64,000 nucleotides of DNA from Serratia fonticola. Its GTDB lineage: Bacteria > Pseudomonadota > Gammaproteobacteria > Enterobacterales > Enterobacteriaceae. Every line of letters starts with the position of its first letter. The first letter of the stretch is position 1. Below, piece after piece: positions 25,042-34,869 of this stretch. Under the pieces are notes generated by a model, which was given only the letters and a program-made list of their open reading frames with translations, made no database searches and was not told the origin of the DNA. The DNA lies in contig NZ_VFMK01000001.1 of assembly GCF_006715025.1 (NCBI RefSeq), positions 1,302,001 to 1,366,000 on the forward strand, read 5' to 3'. A program made the position numbers and the translations under genes.

Positions 25042-25863
25042 TCAAAATGATTTTTCCATTTCCTGTGCGCGGGAAACGGCGGCCTGCATCGCTTTGGCGA
25101 CACTCTCGGACAAGTGCTGTTCGTTGAGCACGCGAATGGCTTCGGCCGTAGTCCCTCCCTTGGAGGTCACCTGCTCACGTAACGTCGCCAGAGAAATGTC
25201 TGGATTGGCGCTAGCCAGAGCGGCCGCACCGACGGCGGCCTGTTGCACCAGCTCGCGTGCCGCCTGGCTGCTGAAGCCCATTCGTTCGGCTTCCTGCTGC
25301 ATAGCGTCCATAAACAGGAAGAAATAGGCCGGAGCGCTACCTGCGGCGGCAATTACCCCGTTGATACCATTTTCATCGTCCACCCAGCAGACTTTGCCAA
25401 CCGAGCTCATCAGCGCGCTGGTGTAATCGCGATCCTGCTGGCTGACTTGCGAAGGTGCGTACAGCCCGCTCATGCCTTTACCGACCAGTGAAGGGGTATT
25501 GGGCATGATGCGCACGATATTCAACCGTTCACCGAGCATTTGATAGAAGCGGCTGACCAGAATACCGGCGGCGATCGACAGCACCAGTTTGCCGGAGAAG
25601 TCGACCTGTTCTTGCAATGGCTGGCAGACCTGCGCCATCAGCTGCGGTTTCACCGCCAAGACCACCACTTCGGCTTCTTGCGCACAGGCGATGTTATCTG
25701 CGCTGCTGATCACACCATAATCGGCGGCCAGAGCGTCACGATTCTTTGGCGACGGTGCGCAAACGCTGATGTATTTTGCCGGGTAGCCACCGGCCACCAG
25801 GCCGGCGATGATGGCACGTGCCATGTTACCCGCGCCAATAAAGGTAATTTTGCGATGTTGCAT
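25042..25863 (-). CDS. proC: pyrroline-5-carboxylate reductase
   Basis: A 273-residue NAD(P)H enzyme that makes proline from pyrroline-5-carboxylate. The Rossmann motif ITFIGAGNMARAIIAGL starts at residue 6, VLAVKPQ is in the middle, and the conserved PNTPSLVGKGMSGLY and TSKGGTTAEAI are present. The start at 25863 matches E. coli ProC (269 aa); the frame extends upstream but not with conserved sequence. It follows yggS after 28 bases. Confidence 0.95.
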   Translation of the reverse strand: MQHRKITFIGAGNMARAIIAGLVAGGYPAKYISVCAPSPKNRDALAADYGVISSADNIACAQEAEVVVLAVKPQLMAQVCQPLQEQVDFSGKLVLSIAAGILVSRFYQMLGERLNIVRIMPNTPSLVGKGMSGLYAPSQVSQQDRDYTSALMSSVGKVCWVDDENGINGVIAAAGSAPAYFFLFMDAMQQEAERMGFSSQAARELVQQAAVGAAALASANPDISLATLREQVTSKGGTTAEAIRVLNEQHLSESVAKAMQAAVSRAQEMEKSF

Positions 25864-25891
25864 CAACTTCCTCGCTTTTCGTCTGTGTTTA

Positions 25892-26599
25892 TCAGGCCTG
25901 TGAATAGTCACGGGCCCCAAAAATTGCGGTGCCTATACGCACCAGAGTGCTGCCTGCGGCGATAGCGGCAGGCATATCATCCGTCATACCCATCGACAGC
26001 GTATCCACTTGGGGATAGCGCTGTTTTAACGCCAGGAACGCGTCATTCATCTGGCTGAATACCGCCAGCTGGCGTTGATAGTCGCTTTCGGGGGCTGGGA
26101 TCGCCATCAGCCCGCGTAAGGCGAGATTGGGCAGTGCCGCGACCGCTTCAGCCAGTGCCGGCAGCTCACGTAATACAATGCCAGATTTACTCTGTTCGTC
26201 ACTGATATTTATTTGGATCAGGACGTTAAGCGGCGGCATTTCCGCCGGACGCTGAGCGCTCAGACGCTGAGCGATGCGCAGGCGATCAACGGTATGGCAC
26301 CAGGCAAAATGTTCCGCCACCAGCCTGCTTTTATTGGATTGCAGCGGGCCGATAAAGTGCCATTCCAAACCAGAGCCTTCGGGGTGTTGGGCAAAATGCT
26401 GGATTTTGTCCACCCCTTCCTGAACGTAATTCTCACCGAAAGCCTGCTGACCAGCAGCGATGGCTTCTGCGATCGCTGCCACAGGTTTGGTTTTGCTGAC
26501 TGCAAGCAATATCACTTCTTCTGGAGCTCGTGCGCAGCCTAGCGCCGCCGCCGCGATACGGCTCCTGACATCCTGTAGGTTCTGTTGGATAGTGCTCAT
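25892..26599 (-). CDS. yggS: PLP homeostasis protein (YggS/PLPBP)
   Basis: A 235-residue single-barrel PLP-binding protein that keeps cellular pyridoxal phosphate balanced and affects amino acid pools. The PLP lysine is in LLAVSKTKP near residue 36, FGENYVQE follows, and LSMGMTDDMPAAI-x-GST-x-VRIG closes the barrel. It matches E. coli YggS (234 aa). It is divergent from yggR with only 20 bases between the starts, so the promoters must lie inside the opposite genes or overlap. Confidence 0.95.
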   Translation of the reverse strand: MSTIQQNLQDVRSRIAAAALGCARAPEEVILLAVSKTKPVAAIAEAIAAGQQAFGENYVQEGVDKIQHFAQHPEGSGLEWHFIGPLQSNKSRLVAEHFAWCHTVDRLRIAQRLSAQRPAEMPPLNVLIQINISDEQSKSGIVLRELPALAEAVAALPNLALRGLMAIPAPESDYQRQLAVFSQMNDAFLALKQRYPQVDTLSMGMTDDMPAAIAAGSTLVRIGTAIFGARDYSQA

Positions 26600-26619
26600 G
26601 ATTAATCCGGGAGATTGAT

Positions 26620-27612
26620 ATGGAGATCGACGAATTTGTGGCTCTTAGTGTAAAGCATAATGCTTCCGATCTGCACCTTTGTACCGGTCATCTGCCAATG
26701 TTGCGTATTGATGGTGAACTTCGGGGGATAGAGGGCGAGGAAAGGATTTCATCTCAGCAGATGGCCATGTGGTGCAAACGACTGTTAGAGCAGGGGCTAT
26801 GGCAGCAATTACAGCAGGTTGGGCAACTCGATCTGGCGTTGACCTTGGAGGGGGGCATCCGCTTGCGAGCTAATTTCTTTTTACAGAACGGTGGGGTATC
26901 CATTGCTTTGCGCAGAATTGCCAGCCAGTGTCCCACTTTGGCCGAACTGTCTACCCCAGAAATTATTCCAGCACTGATCCAACGGGAGGATGGCCTGATA
27001 TTGGTTACTGGAGCAACGGGCAGTGGTAAATCCACCACGCTGGCAGCGATGATTGATTTTATTAATCAGCATCAACGGCGGCATATTCTCACCCTGGAGG
27101 ATCCCATTGAATTTATTCATCACAGCCAGCGTTCATTGATCCAGCAACGCGAGCTGGGGCGTGATACCCACAGCTTTGAGGAGGCCTTGCGAGCGGCACT
27201 GCGTGAGGATCCTGACGTGATCCTGTTAGGGGAGTTGCGTGATACCACCACCATTCGGTTGGCACTTACTGCGGCAGAAACTGGCCATCTGGTGCTGGCG
27301 ACATTACATACGCGCAGTGCGCCACAGGCGGTGGAAAGGTTGGTTGACGTGTTTCCGGCTGAGGAGAAATCTTATGTCCGGGCGCAGTTGGCGAGCAGTT
27401 TACAGGCGGTGATTGCACAAAAACTATTGGGTAAACCTGGTGGTGGGCGAGTCGCCATTTTTGAGATCCTAACGGCAACGGCGGCAGTAAGTAGTATGAT
27501 CCGTGAAGGAAAAACACATCAGTTGCCCAGTGTATTGCAGACCGGCGCACAGTCAGGTATGCAGACTTTCGAACAAGGGCTACAGCGGTTGGTTGCACAG
27601 GGAATACTATAA
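26620..27612 (+). CDS. yggR: PilT-like ATPase YggR
   Basis: A 330-residue hexameric ATPase related to PilT, the retraction motor of type IV pili. Walker A is GATGSGKSTTLAAM near residue 130, the Asp box LTLEDPIEFIH follows, and Walker B is DPDVILLGELRD, then ATLHTRSA. E. coli YggR is 326 aa and lies in the same place next to yggS. No pilus genes are nearby in this window, so its partner is unclear. An ERIC element follows. Confidence 0.9.
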   Translation: MEIDEFVALSVKHNASDLHLCTGHLPMLRIDGELRGIEGEERISSQQMAMWCKRLLEQGLWQQLQQVGQLDLALTLEGGIRLRANFFLQNGGVSIALRRIASQCPTLAELSTPEIIPALIQREDGLILVTGATGSGKSTTLAAMIDFINQHQRRHILTLEDPIEFIHHSQRSLIQQRELGRDTHSFEEALRAALREDPDVILLGELRDTTTIRLALTAAETGHLVLATLHTRSAPQAVERLVDVFPAEEKSYVRAQLASSLQAVIAQKLLGKPGGGRVAIFEILTATAAVSSMIREGKTHQLPSVLQTGAQSGMQTFEQGLQRLVAQGIL

Positions 27613-27658
27613 TGCCACAATCAATAAAATATTTATTTAGTGCCAATGAAGCTAATAG

Positions 27659-27785
27659 ATACTTTAAATAATTCAAGTTGCGGTAGAGTGGCAAGCGGGA
27701 TACTCCTCAGGTGAATGGATAACTGTGTATCTGGGGGAGTGAACGCAGCCAACGCATATGTTGCTTGAGGGATGGCAGGTAGAGA
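27659..27785 (+). repeat. ERIC element (diverged)
   Basis: 127 bases between yggR and the two-component genes fit ERIC: TAAATAATTCAAGTTGC at the left, GGCAAGCG, a mutated centre, then AACGCAGCCAACGCATATG and TTGCTTGAGGGATGGCAGG at the right. It marks the boundary between the core yggR gene and the accessory block. Confidence 0.75.
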
Positions 27786-27889
27786 TTATTCAGTCGCTAT
27801 CTAATGCCAAGTATAAGCTGGCAGCCCTGTACATTTAATGTGTTGGTCGTGCATTTTCAGATTGTTCTCTTTTGAATAAGGATATTCCT

Positions 27890-28522
27890 ATGAGTACGTG
27901 GTTGATTGTTGACGATCATCCAGCCATTTGTTTTGCTGTGAAAGCAATTTTATCCCCATTAGGAAATAGCTCGATTCATACTGCGACCAATGGCCTGGCT
28001 GCATTGGCGCAAATAAAAGAAAATGCCCCTCAGTTGGTGATCCTGGATATCATGCTTAACAAAATGGATGGGTTGCAAATTCTACAGCATATCCGCCAGG
28101 TAGATAGCGACATCAAGGTGGTTGTTTACACCAGCCTGCCTGCAGAGAGCTACGCTGAGCGTGCCTTGCGTGCTGGGGCCAGCGGCTTCTTTAACAAGGA
28201 TCAGGATATCAGCCAATTGGCCCCACTGTGTCAGATGGTTTTGCAGGGTTATTCTTGTTTTCCTCAGGCGACTATCCTGCCATTACTGAGTGCACCGGTA
28301 CAAAATGATAATACTCTGGCTCGCCTTTCCGATCGTGAATTGACCGTATTGCGTTATTTATCTGAAGGGTTGAGTAATAAGGAAATTGCCGATCGTCTGA
28401 TTTTGAGTAATAAAACAATCAGCACTTATAAGACACGTCTGATGGAAAAGTTAAAAATTAACAGCGCCGAAGAATTGGTGACTTTTTTTCATCGTCAGAA
28501 CGAGCAGGTTGGCGATGAATAA
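27890..28522 (+). CDS. NarL/EvgA-type response regulator
   Basis: A 210-residue response regulator. The receiver domain covers residues 1-120, with acidic pocket DDH at 8-10 and phosphoacceptor D53 in LVILDIMLNKMDG. The LuxR-type DNA-binding domain covers residues 145-208 (LSDRELTVLRYLSEGLSNKEIADRL, SNKTISTYKTRLMEKL). The start at 27890 is preceded by AAGGA; an earlier TTG adds six residues. It overlaps the sensor kinase gene by eight bases, so this is a matched pair like EvgA/EvgS or BvgA/BvgS. The system is not at the E. coli evgAS locus. Confidence 0.9.
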   Translation: MSTWLIVDDHPAICFAVKAILSPLGNSSIHTATNGLAALAQIKENAPQLVILDIMLNKMDGLQILQHIRQVDSDIKVVVYTSLPAESYAERALRAGASGFFNKDQDISQLAPLCQMVLQGYSCFPQATILPLLSAPVQNDNTLARLSDRELTVLRYLSEGLSNKEIADRLILSNKTISTYKTRLMEKLKINSAEELVTFFHRQNEQVGDE

Positions 28523-31500
28523 ATTAGTTTTGATTTTTTTACTTTTTTGTTGTGGTGTTTCTGCCGCTCAAGTTCCTGTATTTCGCGAAACTAATTTACT
28601 CAGCCGCAGCCAGGTGCAATTATCCGAACCTGATTTAACCAGCGATGATTGGCAATGGTTACGTCGTAAACGCGTGCTGGTTTTTGGCATCGCGGCACCG
28701 AATTATCCCCCTTTTGATATCACCAGCGGTACTCGGGATTATGCGGGTATTAATGCCGATTATCTGGGGATCATCGGCTATAACCTGAACGTGCAGATAA
28801 AGGTGCGTTACTACGAAGATGCCTCCGCCTTGCGACATGATCTGGATAAGGGAGAAGTGGACCTGATCGGTGATGTTGCCGTAAACAGGATGACCGATCT
28901 TGGTATGTTACTTTCTACGCCTTATGTGTCTGCTTCTCCGGCATTGGTTGTGCGTACGGACAGCCTGCTACAACAAAACCCGCCGAAACGCATTGCCATT
29001 GAGCGCCTCTACAGTGGTAATAAAAATCTTACTGAGCGCTTTAGCGCAGCGGATTATCAAGTTTTTGATGTGCCGCGCCGGGCGCTCGAGGCGTTATCGT
29101 TTAAAAAACTCGATGCTTTTATTGGTGATGCAACGGTGGCCCGCTATTTAATCAATCAGGGCAACCTGAATAATTTGCGTATGCAGTTGCTGCCCCCGCA
29201 GAATATCAAAGGATTCTCCTTTGGTATGGCCAGCGGTAATGCGCGTTTGCAACGGATAGTCAACGCTATCCTGGCCATCATCCCCGAAAGCACACAGGCA
29301 GAAATCCAGAGCCGGTGGAATGGCGGTATTCCGATGTCGCAAGGCAATGAACACCTGCTGCTGACCTCACTGGAAAGAAAGTGGGTTGAAGAGCATCCAA
29401 ATGTACGCGTTGTCGTTAATGGGGATTTTCCGCCCTTGAGCTTCTTCGACGTTCAGGGGGATTTTCGCGGTTTGACGGCTGATGTGATGGACGCTATCTC
29501 CAGCCGTACCGGGCTAAAATTTGACATTATTCGTGCAGAATCACTACAAGGCTCTCTGGATGCCGTTAAAGCTGGCAAGGCTGATATTGTTACAGGGGTA
29601 ACGCTTGATGCCATCTGGCCTAACGGGTTGCTGACCACCCGATCCTACCTGTTCAACTCTTGGGTTTTACTGGGGATCCCTGACCAGATTAGTCACGATC
29701 CTCCGCAGTTGATTGCTTTGGTTACGGGGCATCCTCTACAGGCCCTTTTGCAGGAGCATTATCCGGAAAGCCGGATTATCCCTGTGGTTTCACCTCAAGC
29801 CGGTATTGCGGCGTTAAAAGCGGGAAAGGCCGAGGCACTGGTACTGCCGATGATCAGCGCGGATTATTTTCTGGCTCGGGAGCCTGCGTCGGGGCTGCGT
29901 ATTCTGAGCGCGCTGGATATCGAACCGGCACGTTTTGTGATTGGTGTATCTGACAATGAATACCCCCTGGCGACCATTCTTGACAAGGCATTACTGAATA
30001 TTCCCCCAGAGGACATCCATGCGATGACCAGCAATTGGTATAACAATACCTATCTGCTGGAAGGCATGCAGGGTAGTGAAAGAACGCCTGCTTACTGCTA
30101 TCCCACCACGTTATTAATGATGGCTCTGCTGTTGGTATTGCTGGCAATAGCCCTGATAGCCAGCCGTTTGCGAACTAAACGGCAGTTGGCACAGCGTTGC
30201 CAGGCGGTGATGGATAGCGTGCCATTGCCGATTTATATCACCAATCTGAAAGATCAGATCATGATGGCCAATGCCCCATTTTTTAAAGCCATCAATCTGC
30301 CTGCCGAAGCGGTGATCGGTACTTCGCTGAAGAACTATCAGCTGCAATTGCCTGCCACAATGGATATCGGGCAAGGAGGGGAGCGCGAACAGATGTTGTC
30401 CGTCACCCGCAGCCTGCAATTGGGGGAACAGCCGTGCACTCTGCAACAATGGAGTCAGTTGCTGATTACAGAAGATCAGCGTGCTGAAGGCAAGATTGGA
30501 GGCTGGTTCGATGTGACAGAGCGCGATCGTCTGATCGCGCAGTTACAGTTGGCAAAAGAGCATGCTGACAGCGCCAATCGGGCTAAAACCACCTTCCTGG
30601 CGACGATGAGCCATGAAATTCGTACGCCGCTGAATGCCATCATTGGCATGCTGGAACTGGTACTGAAGCGTCCACAGCGGGAAGAGACCCTGGATAGAGA
30701 ATTGCTGAGCGTTGCCCATGAGTCCGCCCATTCTCTGCTGGCGCTGATCGGCGATATCCTTGATATATCACGCATTGAGGCGGACCGCTTGATCCTTCAT
30801 CCTCAACGTGCGGATATACGCCACCTGATAGAGTCTGTGGCGATGTTATTTGATGGTGTCGCACGGCAAAAAGGGTTGGCGTTCCGGTTGGATATTGACG
30901 CAGAGATCACCGGCGATGTGCTGGTGGACCCCATGCGTTTCAAACAGGTGCTGTCCAATCTGGTGAGCAATGCCATCAAGTTTACCGAGCAAGGGCAGGT
31001 TGCCCTTAGCGTCGCAGTCGATCAGATTGGCGAGGAGCGAATAGATCTGCGACTGCGCGTTACCGATACCGGTAAAGGGATTGATGCAGAGACTCAGGAG
31101 CGTCTGTTCCAACCCTTTACCCAAGGCCATGGTGAGACAGGCGGAGCCGGGCTCGGGCTGTATATCTGCCGCAAACTGGTGGAGATGATGGGGGGGACCA
31201 TTGTGTTGAACAGTGAGGTAGGTCTCGGCAGTGAGGTCACCGTGTCGCTTTCCGTCGCAAGATTACTGAAATTCCACCATCAGACTCCCCAGGATGATGC
31301 GATGCAGGCATCGTCCCGTCTGCGCATATTGATCGTTGAGGATCATCATGCCGGCAGAATGCTGCTAACCCAGCAATTATTGTTCCTTGGCCATCAACCT
31401 GTCGCCGTTGGCGATGGGGAACAGGCACTGGAACTGTTAGCGCAGGATAGCTTCAACCTGATCATCACAGACTGCCAGATGCCGAAATGTGATGGTTATA

Positions 31501-32039
31501 GCCTGAGCCGCCAAATTCGTTACCGTGAACGTGAGCAACAGTCTGCTCCGGCGGTGATTTGGGGGCTGACGGCCAACGCCCAGGAAAGTGCGCGCGAAGC
31601 TTGCCTGCAGGCAGGAATGGACGATTGTCTGTTTAAGCCGGTTAACCTGGGCATATTAAAAGCGAAGTTATCTACGTTGGCAGTAAACGAAGCGCAGCAG
31701 AGCGAAGATGTACCACCGTTTGTCGTAGGAGATTTACCGCCAGAGCTGCGTCAGCCTGAGGTATTGCAAGAGTTCATCCAGACCATGCTGGATTGCCTGC
31801 ATGAAGACTGTATGCAACTTGCCGTTGATATTGAGCAGCAACCGCTGGAGCCGATAAGTATACAGGCGCTAGCCCATAAATTAGCGGGTGCCGCACGGTT
31901 GGTGAATGCCGAAGGGTTAAATCAGGCTTGTCAGTTTTTGCATGACACCCCAGGAAAGGCAGCCGCTGATGTGGTGCTGGAAGAGGCGCGACGACTGGCC
32001 AACGCCTTGAGGAAAGTACAACGGACTACAGGAGAATAG
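28515..32039 (+). CDS. BvgS/EvgS-like hybrid sensor histidine kinase
   Basis: A 1174-residue inner-membrane phosphorelay sensor. After a signal peptide come two periplasmic solute-binding (Venus flytrap) domains, roughly residues 50-270 and 290-510, then a transmembrane helix near 540-560. The cytoplasmic part has a PAS-like region, a HisKA domain with H700 in FLATMSHEIRTPLN, an HATPase domain with NLVSNAIKFTEQG and GGAGLGLYICRKL, a receiver domain with D986 in LIITDCQMPKCDG, and an HPt domain with H1121 in LAHKLAGAARLVNAEG. All phosphorelay residues are present. EvgS is of similar size (1197 aa). Signal and targets are unknown; the DUF1090 gene and usher remnant downstream are possible targets. 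Confidence 0.9.
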   Translation: MNKLVLIFLLFCCGVSAAQVPVFRETNLLSRSQVQLSEPDLTSDDWQWLRRKRVLVFGIAAPNYPPFDITSGTRDYAGINADYLGIIGYNLNVQIKVRYYEDASALRHDLDKGEVDLIGDVAVNRMTDLGMLLSTPYVSASPALVVRTDSLLQQNPPKRIAIERLYSGNKNLTERFSAADYQVFDVPRRALEALSFKKLDAFIGDATVARYLINQGNLNNLRMQLLPPQNIKGFSFGMASGNARLQRIVNAILAIIPESTQAEIQSRWNGGIPMSQGNEHLLLTSLERKWVEEHPNVRVVVNGDFPPLSFFDVQGDFRGLTADVMDAISSRTGLKFDIIRAESLQGSLDAVKAGKADIVTGVTLDAIWPNGLLTTRSYLFNSWVLLGIPDQISHDPPQLIALVTGHPLQALLQEHYPESRIIPVVSPQAGIAALKAGKAEALVLPMISADYFLAREPASGLRILSALDIEPARFVIGVSDNEYPLATILDKALLNIPPEDIHAMTSNWYNNTYLLEGMQGSERTPAYCYPTTLLMMALLLVLLAIALIASRLRTKRQLAQRCQAVMDSVPLPIYITNLKDQIMMANAPFFKAINLPAEAVIGTSLKNYQLQLPATMDIGQGGEREQMLSVTRSLQLGEQPCTLQQWSQLLITEDQRAEGKIGGWFDVTERDRLIAQLQLAKEHADSANRAKTTFLATMSHEIRTPLNAIIGMLELVLKRPQREETLDRELLSVAHESAHSLLALIGDILDISRIEADRLILHPQRADIRHLIESVAMLFDGVARQKGLAFRLDIDAEITGDVLVDPMRFKQVLSNLVSNAIKFTEQGQVALSVAVDQIGEERIDLRLRVTDTGKGIDAETQERLFQPFTQGHGETGGAGLGLYICRKLVEMMGGTIVLNSEVGLGSEVTVSLSVARLLKFHHQTPQDDAMQASSRLRILIVEDHHAGRMLLTQQLLFLGHQPVAVGDGEQALELLAQDSFNLIITDCQMPKCDGYSLSRQIRYREREQQSAPAVIWGLTANAQESAREACLQAGMDDCLFKPVNLGILKAKLSTLAVNEAQQSEDVPPFVVGDLPPELRQPEVLQEFIQTMLDCLHEDCMQLAVDIEQQPLEPISIQALAHKLAGAARLVNAEGLNQACQFLHDTPGKAAADVVLEEARRLANALRKVQRTTGE

Positions 32040-32159
32040 TCCCTTCCTACAGAGTGATTAAGGCTTGTGTAGATTTTAAGGTAACCGGGGTCATTTTATT
32101 CTTTATCGCACAGGAGAGGGGCTTTGGGCTCCTCATGTGTAATAACGTTTAAGGATAAC

Positions 32160-32603
32160 ATGATGAAAAAGATGACTAAATTAGCTGTTCTGCCACTGGT
32201 TCTGGTTTTGGGCGCGAGCTTCTCTTCTCTGGCAACTGCTGGTAACGATTGCAACGCTAAACGCGCTGCGCTCGAATATCAAATCCAGCAGGCTGAGAAG
32301 TACGGTAACTACAACCGTGTTGCTGGCCTGAAGCGTGCTCTGAGTGAAGTGAACGCCCATTGTACCAATGGTAGCGTGCTGCAGGACGCACAGAAGAAAG
32401 TAACCAAGCTGGAACAAAAACTGGCTGATAAGCAGAAAGACGTGAACGAAGTGAAAGCCGATCTGCGTGAAGCTCAGGCTAAAGGCGACGCGAAGAAAGT
32501 AGCTAAGTACGAGAAAAAACTGCAAGAAAAACAAGCTGACGTAAAAGAAATCAAACAAGAGCTGAAACAAGCTCGTGCTGAATTGGCTTCTCTGCAGAAG
32601 TAA
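32160..32603 (+). CDS. DUF1090 periplasmic protein (YqjC-like)
   Basis: A 147-residue secreted protein with a signal peptide cut near SLATAG, followed by NDCNAKRAALEYQIQQAEKYGN, the mark of DUF1090. The rest, residues 75-147, is a highly charged Lys/Glu/Gln helix that should form a coiled coil. E. coli YqjC is similar but shorter. The gene lies 120 bases after the sensor kinase and has its own ribosome binding site, AAGGA. A terminator follows. Expression under the neighbouring two-component system is possible but unproven. Confidence 0.85.
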   Translation: MMKKMTKLAVLPLVLVLGASFSSLATAGNDCNAKRAALEYQIQQAEKYGNYNRVAGLKRALSEVNAHCTNGSVLQDAQKKVTKLEQKLADKQKDVNEVKADLREAQAKGDAKKVAKYEKKLQEKQADVKEIKQELKQARAELASLQK

Positions 32604-32624
32604 GTAGTCGGAATTTTATTATTC

Positions 32625-32648
32625 AGAGGCGCAGATGCGCCTCTTTTT
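32625..32648 (+). terminator. terminator after the DUF1090 gene
   Basis: A stem of nine bases (AGAGGCGCA with TGCGCCTCT) with a two-base loop is followed by TTTTTGCG. Allowing for strain, four bases would form the loop. It sits about 20 bases after the stop codon. Confidence 0.75.
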
Positions 32649-32697
32649 GCGTTTAGTGAAAAACGTTTACGTATCGTGGTTTGCACTCAGGGAACGA

Positions 32698-34869
32698 ATG
32701 AAACCCACCTTCCGCTTTGCCATCATGCCGCTAGCGCTGCTTGCTAACGGTGCTTGGGCAGAAATGAATAAAGTCTATCTCATCATTAATGACAATTTTA
32801 AGGGTGAGATGGCGGTCAATCTTGGCTCGAATGAGGAGCCCTGTATCACGGCACCATTGCTGCAGGAATGGGGGATCCGTGAAGCCACCGCTATGGTGAT
32901 GGAAACATCGCCAGAGGGATGTATTCGGCCAGAAACGCTGCGGGCCCGAAAAATTGAGGTGTTCTACGAGCCCATAGCCCAACTGCTTACGGTAGATATT
33001 CCAGCCGCAGTGTTAGGCAACAGTAAGCTGCAAAAGCGCTGGGATGACGGCATCAACGCGGCATTTGTTAACTACCAGTTCAACTATGGCCATTACGCGG
33101 GTGAGAACTATCGCGATTCGGAGCGGCATGACAGCATGTATGCCGATATCACTACCGGGATGAACATCGGGCCTTGGCGGTTGCGCTATCAACCCGTCTA
33201 TCAGAAAGAGACCTGGGGCAATCCCACTTGGCATACCGAAAAGGCGCTCGCGTATCGGGATATTAAGGCCTGGCGCGCCATACTGACCTTGGGCGATAGC
33301 GTGACCCCCTCAGCGCTGTTCGAAAACGTCAGATTTCGCGGTATGAGCCTGGTGTCGGATAGCCGCATGTTACCGGATGGTTTGCGTCAGTTTTCACCCT
33401 GGGTCCGAGGCTTTGCGCGCAGTAATGCGGAAGTCAGGGTACGGCAGAACGGCGAACTGATTTACCAGACATTTGTCTCCCCAGGCGCCTTTGTGCTTAA
33501 AGATGTCTATCCTCCCGCGCTTGAAGGGGATCTGACCGTCACCATCCGGGAAAGTGACAGCACTGAGACCGAGCGTAAAATACCGTATTCCTCTATGCCT
33601 AACCTGGTATACAGCGGCCAATGGCGCTATGACGCTACCGTAGGTAAGTACCGGCCTTACTATGGGATAGAAGAGGAACAGCCGAGCTTTGTTCAGGCCT
33701 CTCTCAGCTACGGGTTACCGGGCAAAGTCACATTGTACGGCGGCATACAAGGAGCGGATATTTATCGTAGCGCAGCATTAGGGATTGGCAAAAGTTTCAA
33801 TCAGTGGGGCGCTCTTTCTGCGGACTACAGTTTTGCTTCGGCCAAGCAACCAAGGCGTTCATCACCCGATACCGGTAGCATGATGCGTGTTCGCTACGCG
33901 AAGGCCTTTCCTGCCCTGGAGTCATCGGTCAGCCTGATGGCGCAGTATTACCCAAGACAACGTTACCGCACTTTCGGCGATGCTATAGAGCAGCAGAACA
34001 CCTATTGGTGGGACTGGGAGGACGGTATATTTGTCGGTGACATTGACGATGAGAAAAAGTACCGCCTGGAAGCACGTTACACGCAATATCTGTCAGACTC
34101 AGACAGCCTTTACCTGACGTTGGTACGGGAAGCCAAACGGGGTAATGAACGGGGAGAGACCAGTGTCGAAATGGGCTACAGCGCAACCTTGGGTAGCATC
34201 GATGTTTCACTGTATGCAGAATATAACCGCACATCCTACAGCAAAGAGCAGGCACAGCTCGGGGTATCTTTCTCGCTGCCGCTGAATGCATTAGGGATGC
34301 CGAGAATGAAACTGAACTACGATCATACGCTCGCGAATGATCGTACTGACAGTCGGCGGGTTGGCGTTAGCGGGACGTTACTTTCCGATTACAGTCTGAG
34401 TTACAACGCCAGCACCAGTCAGAGCCAGAAATACGGCAGCAGCCAGGATCTGAGTGCGGATTACCAATATAACGCCGGTGAGCTGCGGATTGGGCATTCA
34501 CAAGGGAAAGGCTACCGCCAGCAAAATCTGGAGGTTTCCGGGAGCCTGATGGCGCATCAGGAAGGAGTGACACTGGGACAAACGCTGGGCGATACCATGG
34601 CTATTGTCAGTGTATCGGGAACTCCGGGGATTGGTGTCGATAATCAGTATGGCGTCAAGACAGACTGGCGGGGCTATGCGTTGGTGGGTAACCTGACGCC
34701 TTATCGTATAAATACCCTCACTCTGGACAACTTTGACTTGCCGGATACGCTTGAATTGCCAGAATCAGACAAGGAAGTGGTGCCTACGGCCGGCGCGATC
34801 ATGTTCAGTCGTTTCGCCCCGGCGCGCAAAGTCAGCCCGGATGCTGCTCAAACCAGCTCTCCAGAATAA
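32698..34869 (+). pseudogene. fimbrial outer-membrane usher, C-terminally truncated
   Basis: A 723-residue FimD/PapC-type usher. A signal peptide is cut after GAWA, then the N-terminal chaperone-binding domain follows (LIINDNFKGEMAVNL, residues 25-125) and the 24-strand barrel with its plug (GMSLVSDSRMLPDGLRQFSPWVRGFARSNAEV). The frame ends just after VVPTAGAIMFSRFAPAR, where complete ushers continue for about 90 residues with the C-terminal domains needed to hand over subunits. No chaperone or pilin gene is next to it. The last 38 bases run into ruvX on the other strand. It is most likely the leftover of a deleted fimbrial operon. A shortened usher in a dedicated system cannot be ruled out. 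Confidence 0.75.

Noticed and set aside
31190..31196. Seven-G run in the sensor kinase gene as a phase switch
   Set aside because: Seven bases in a GC-rich gene is within normal expectation and much shorter than the tract at 19081.
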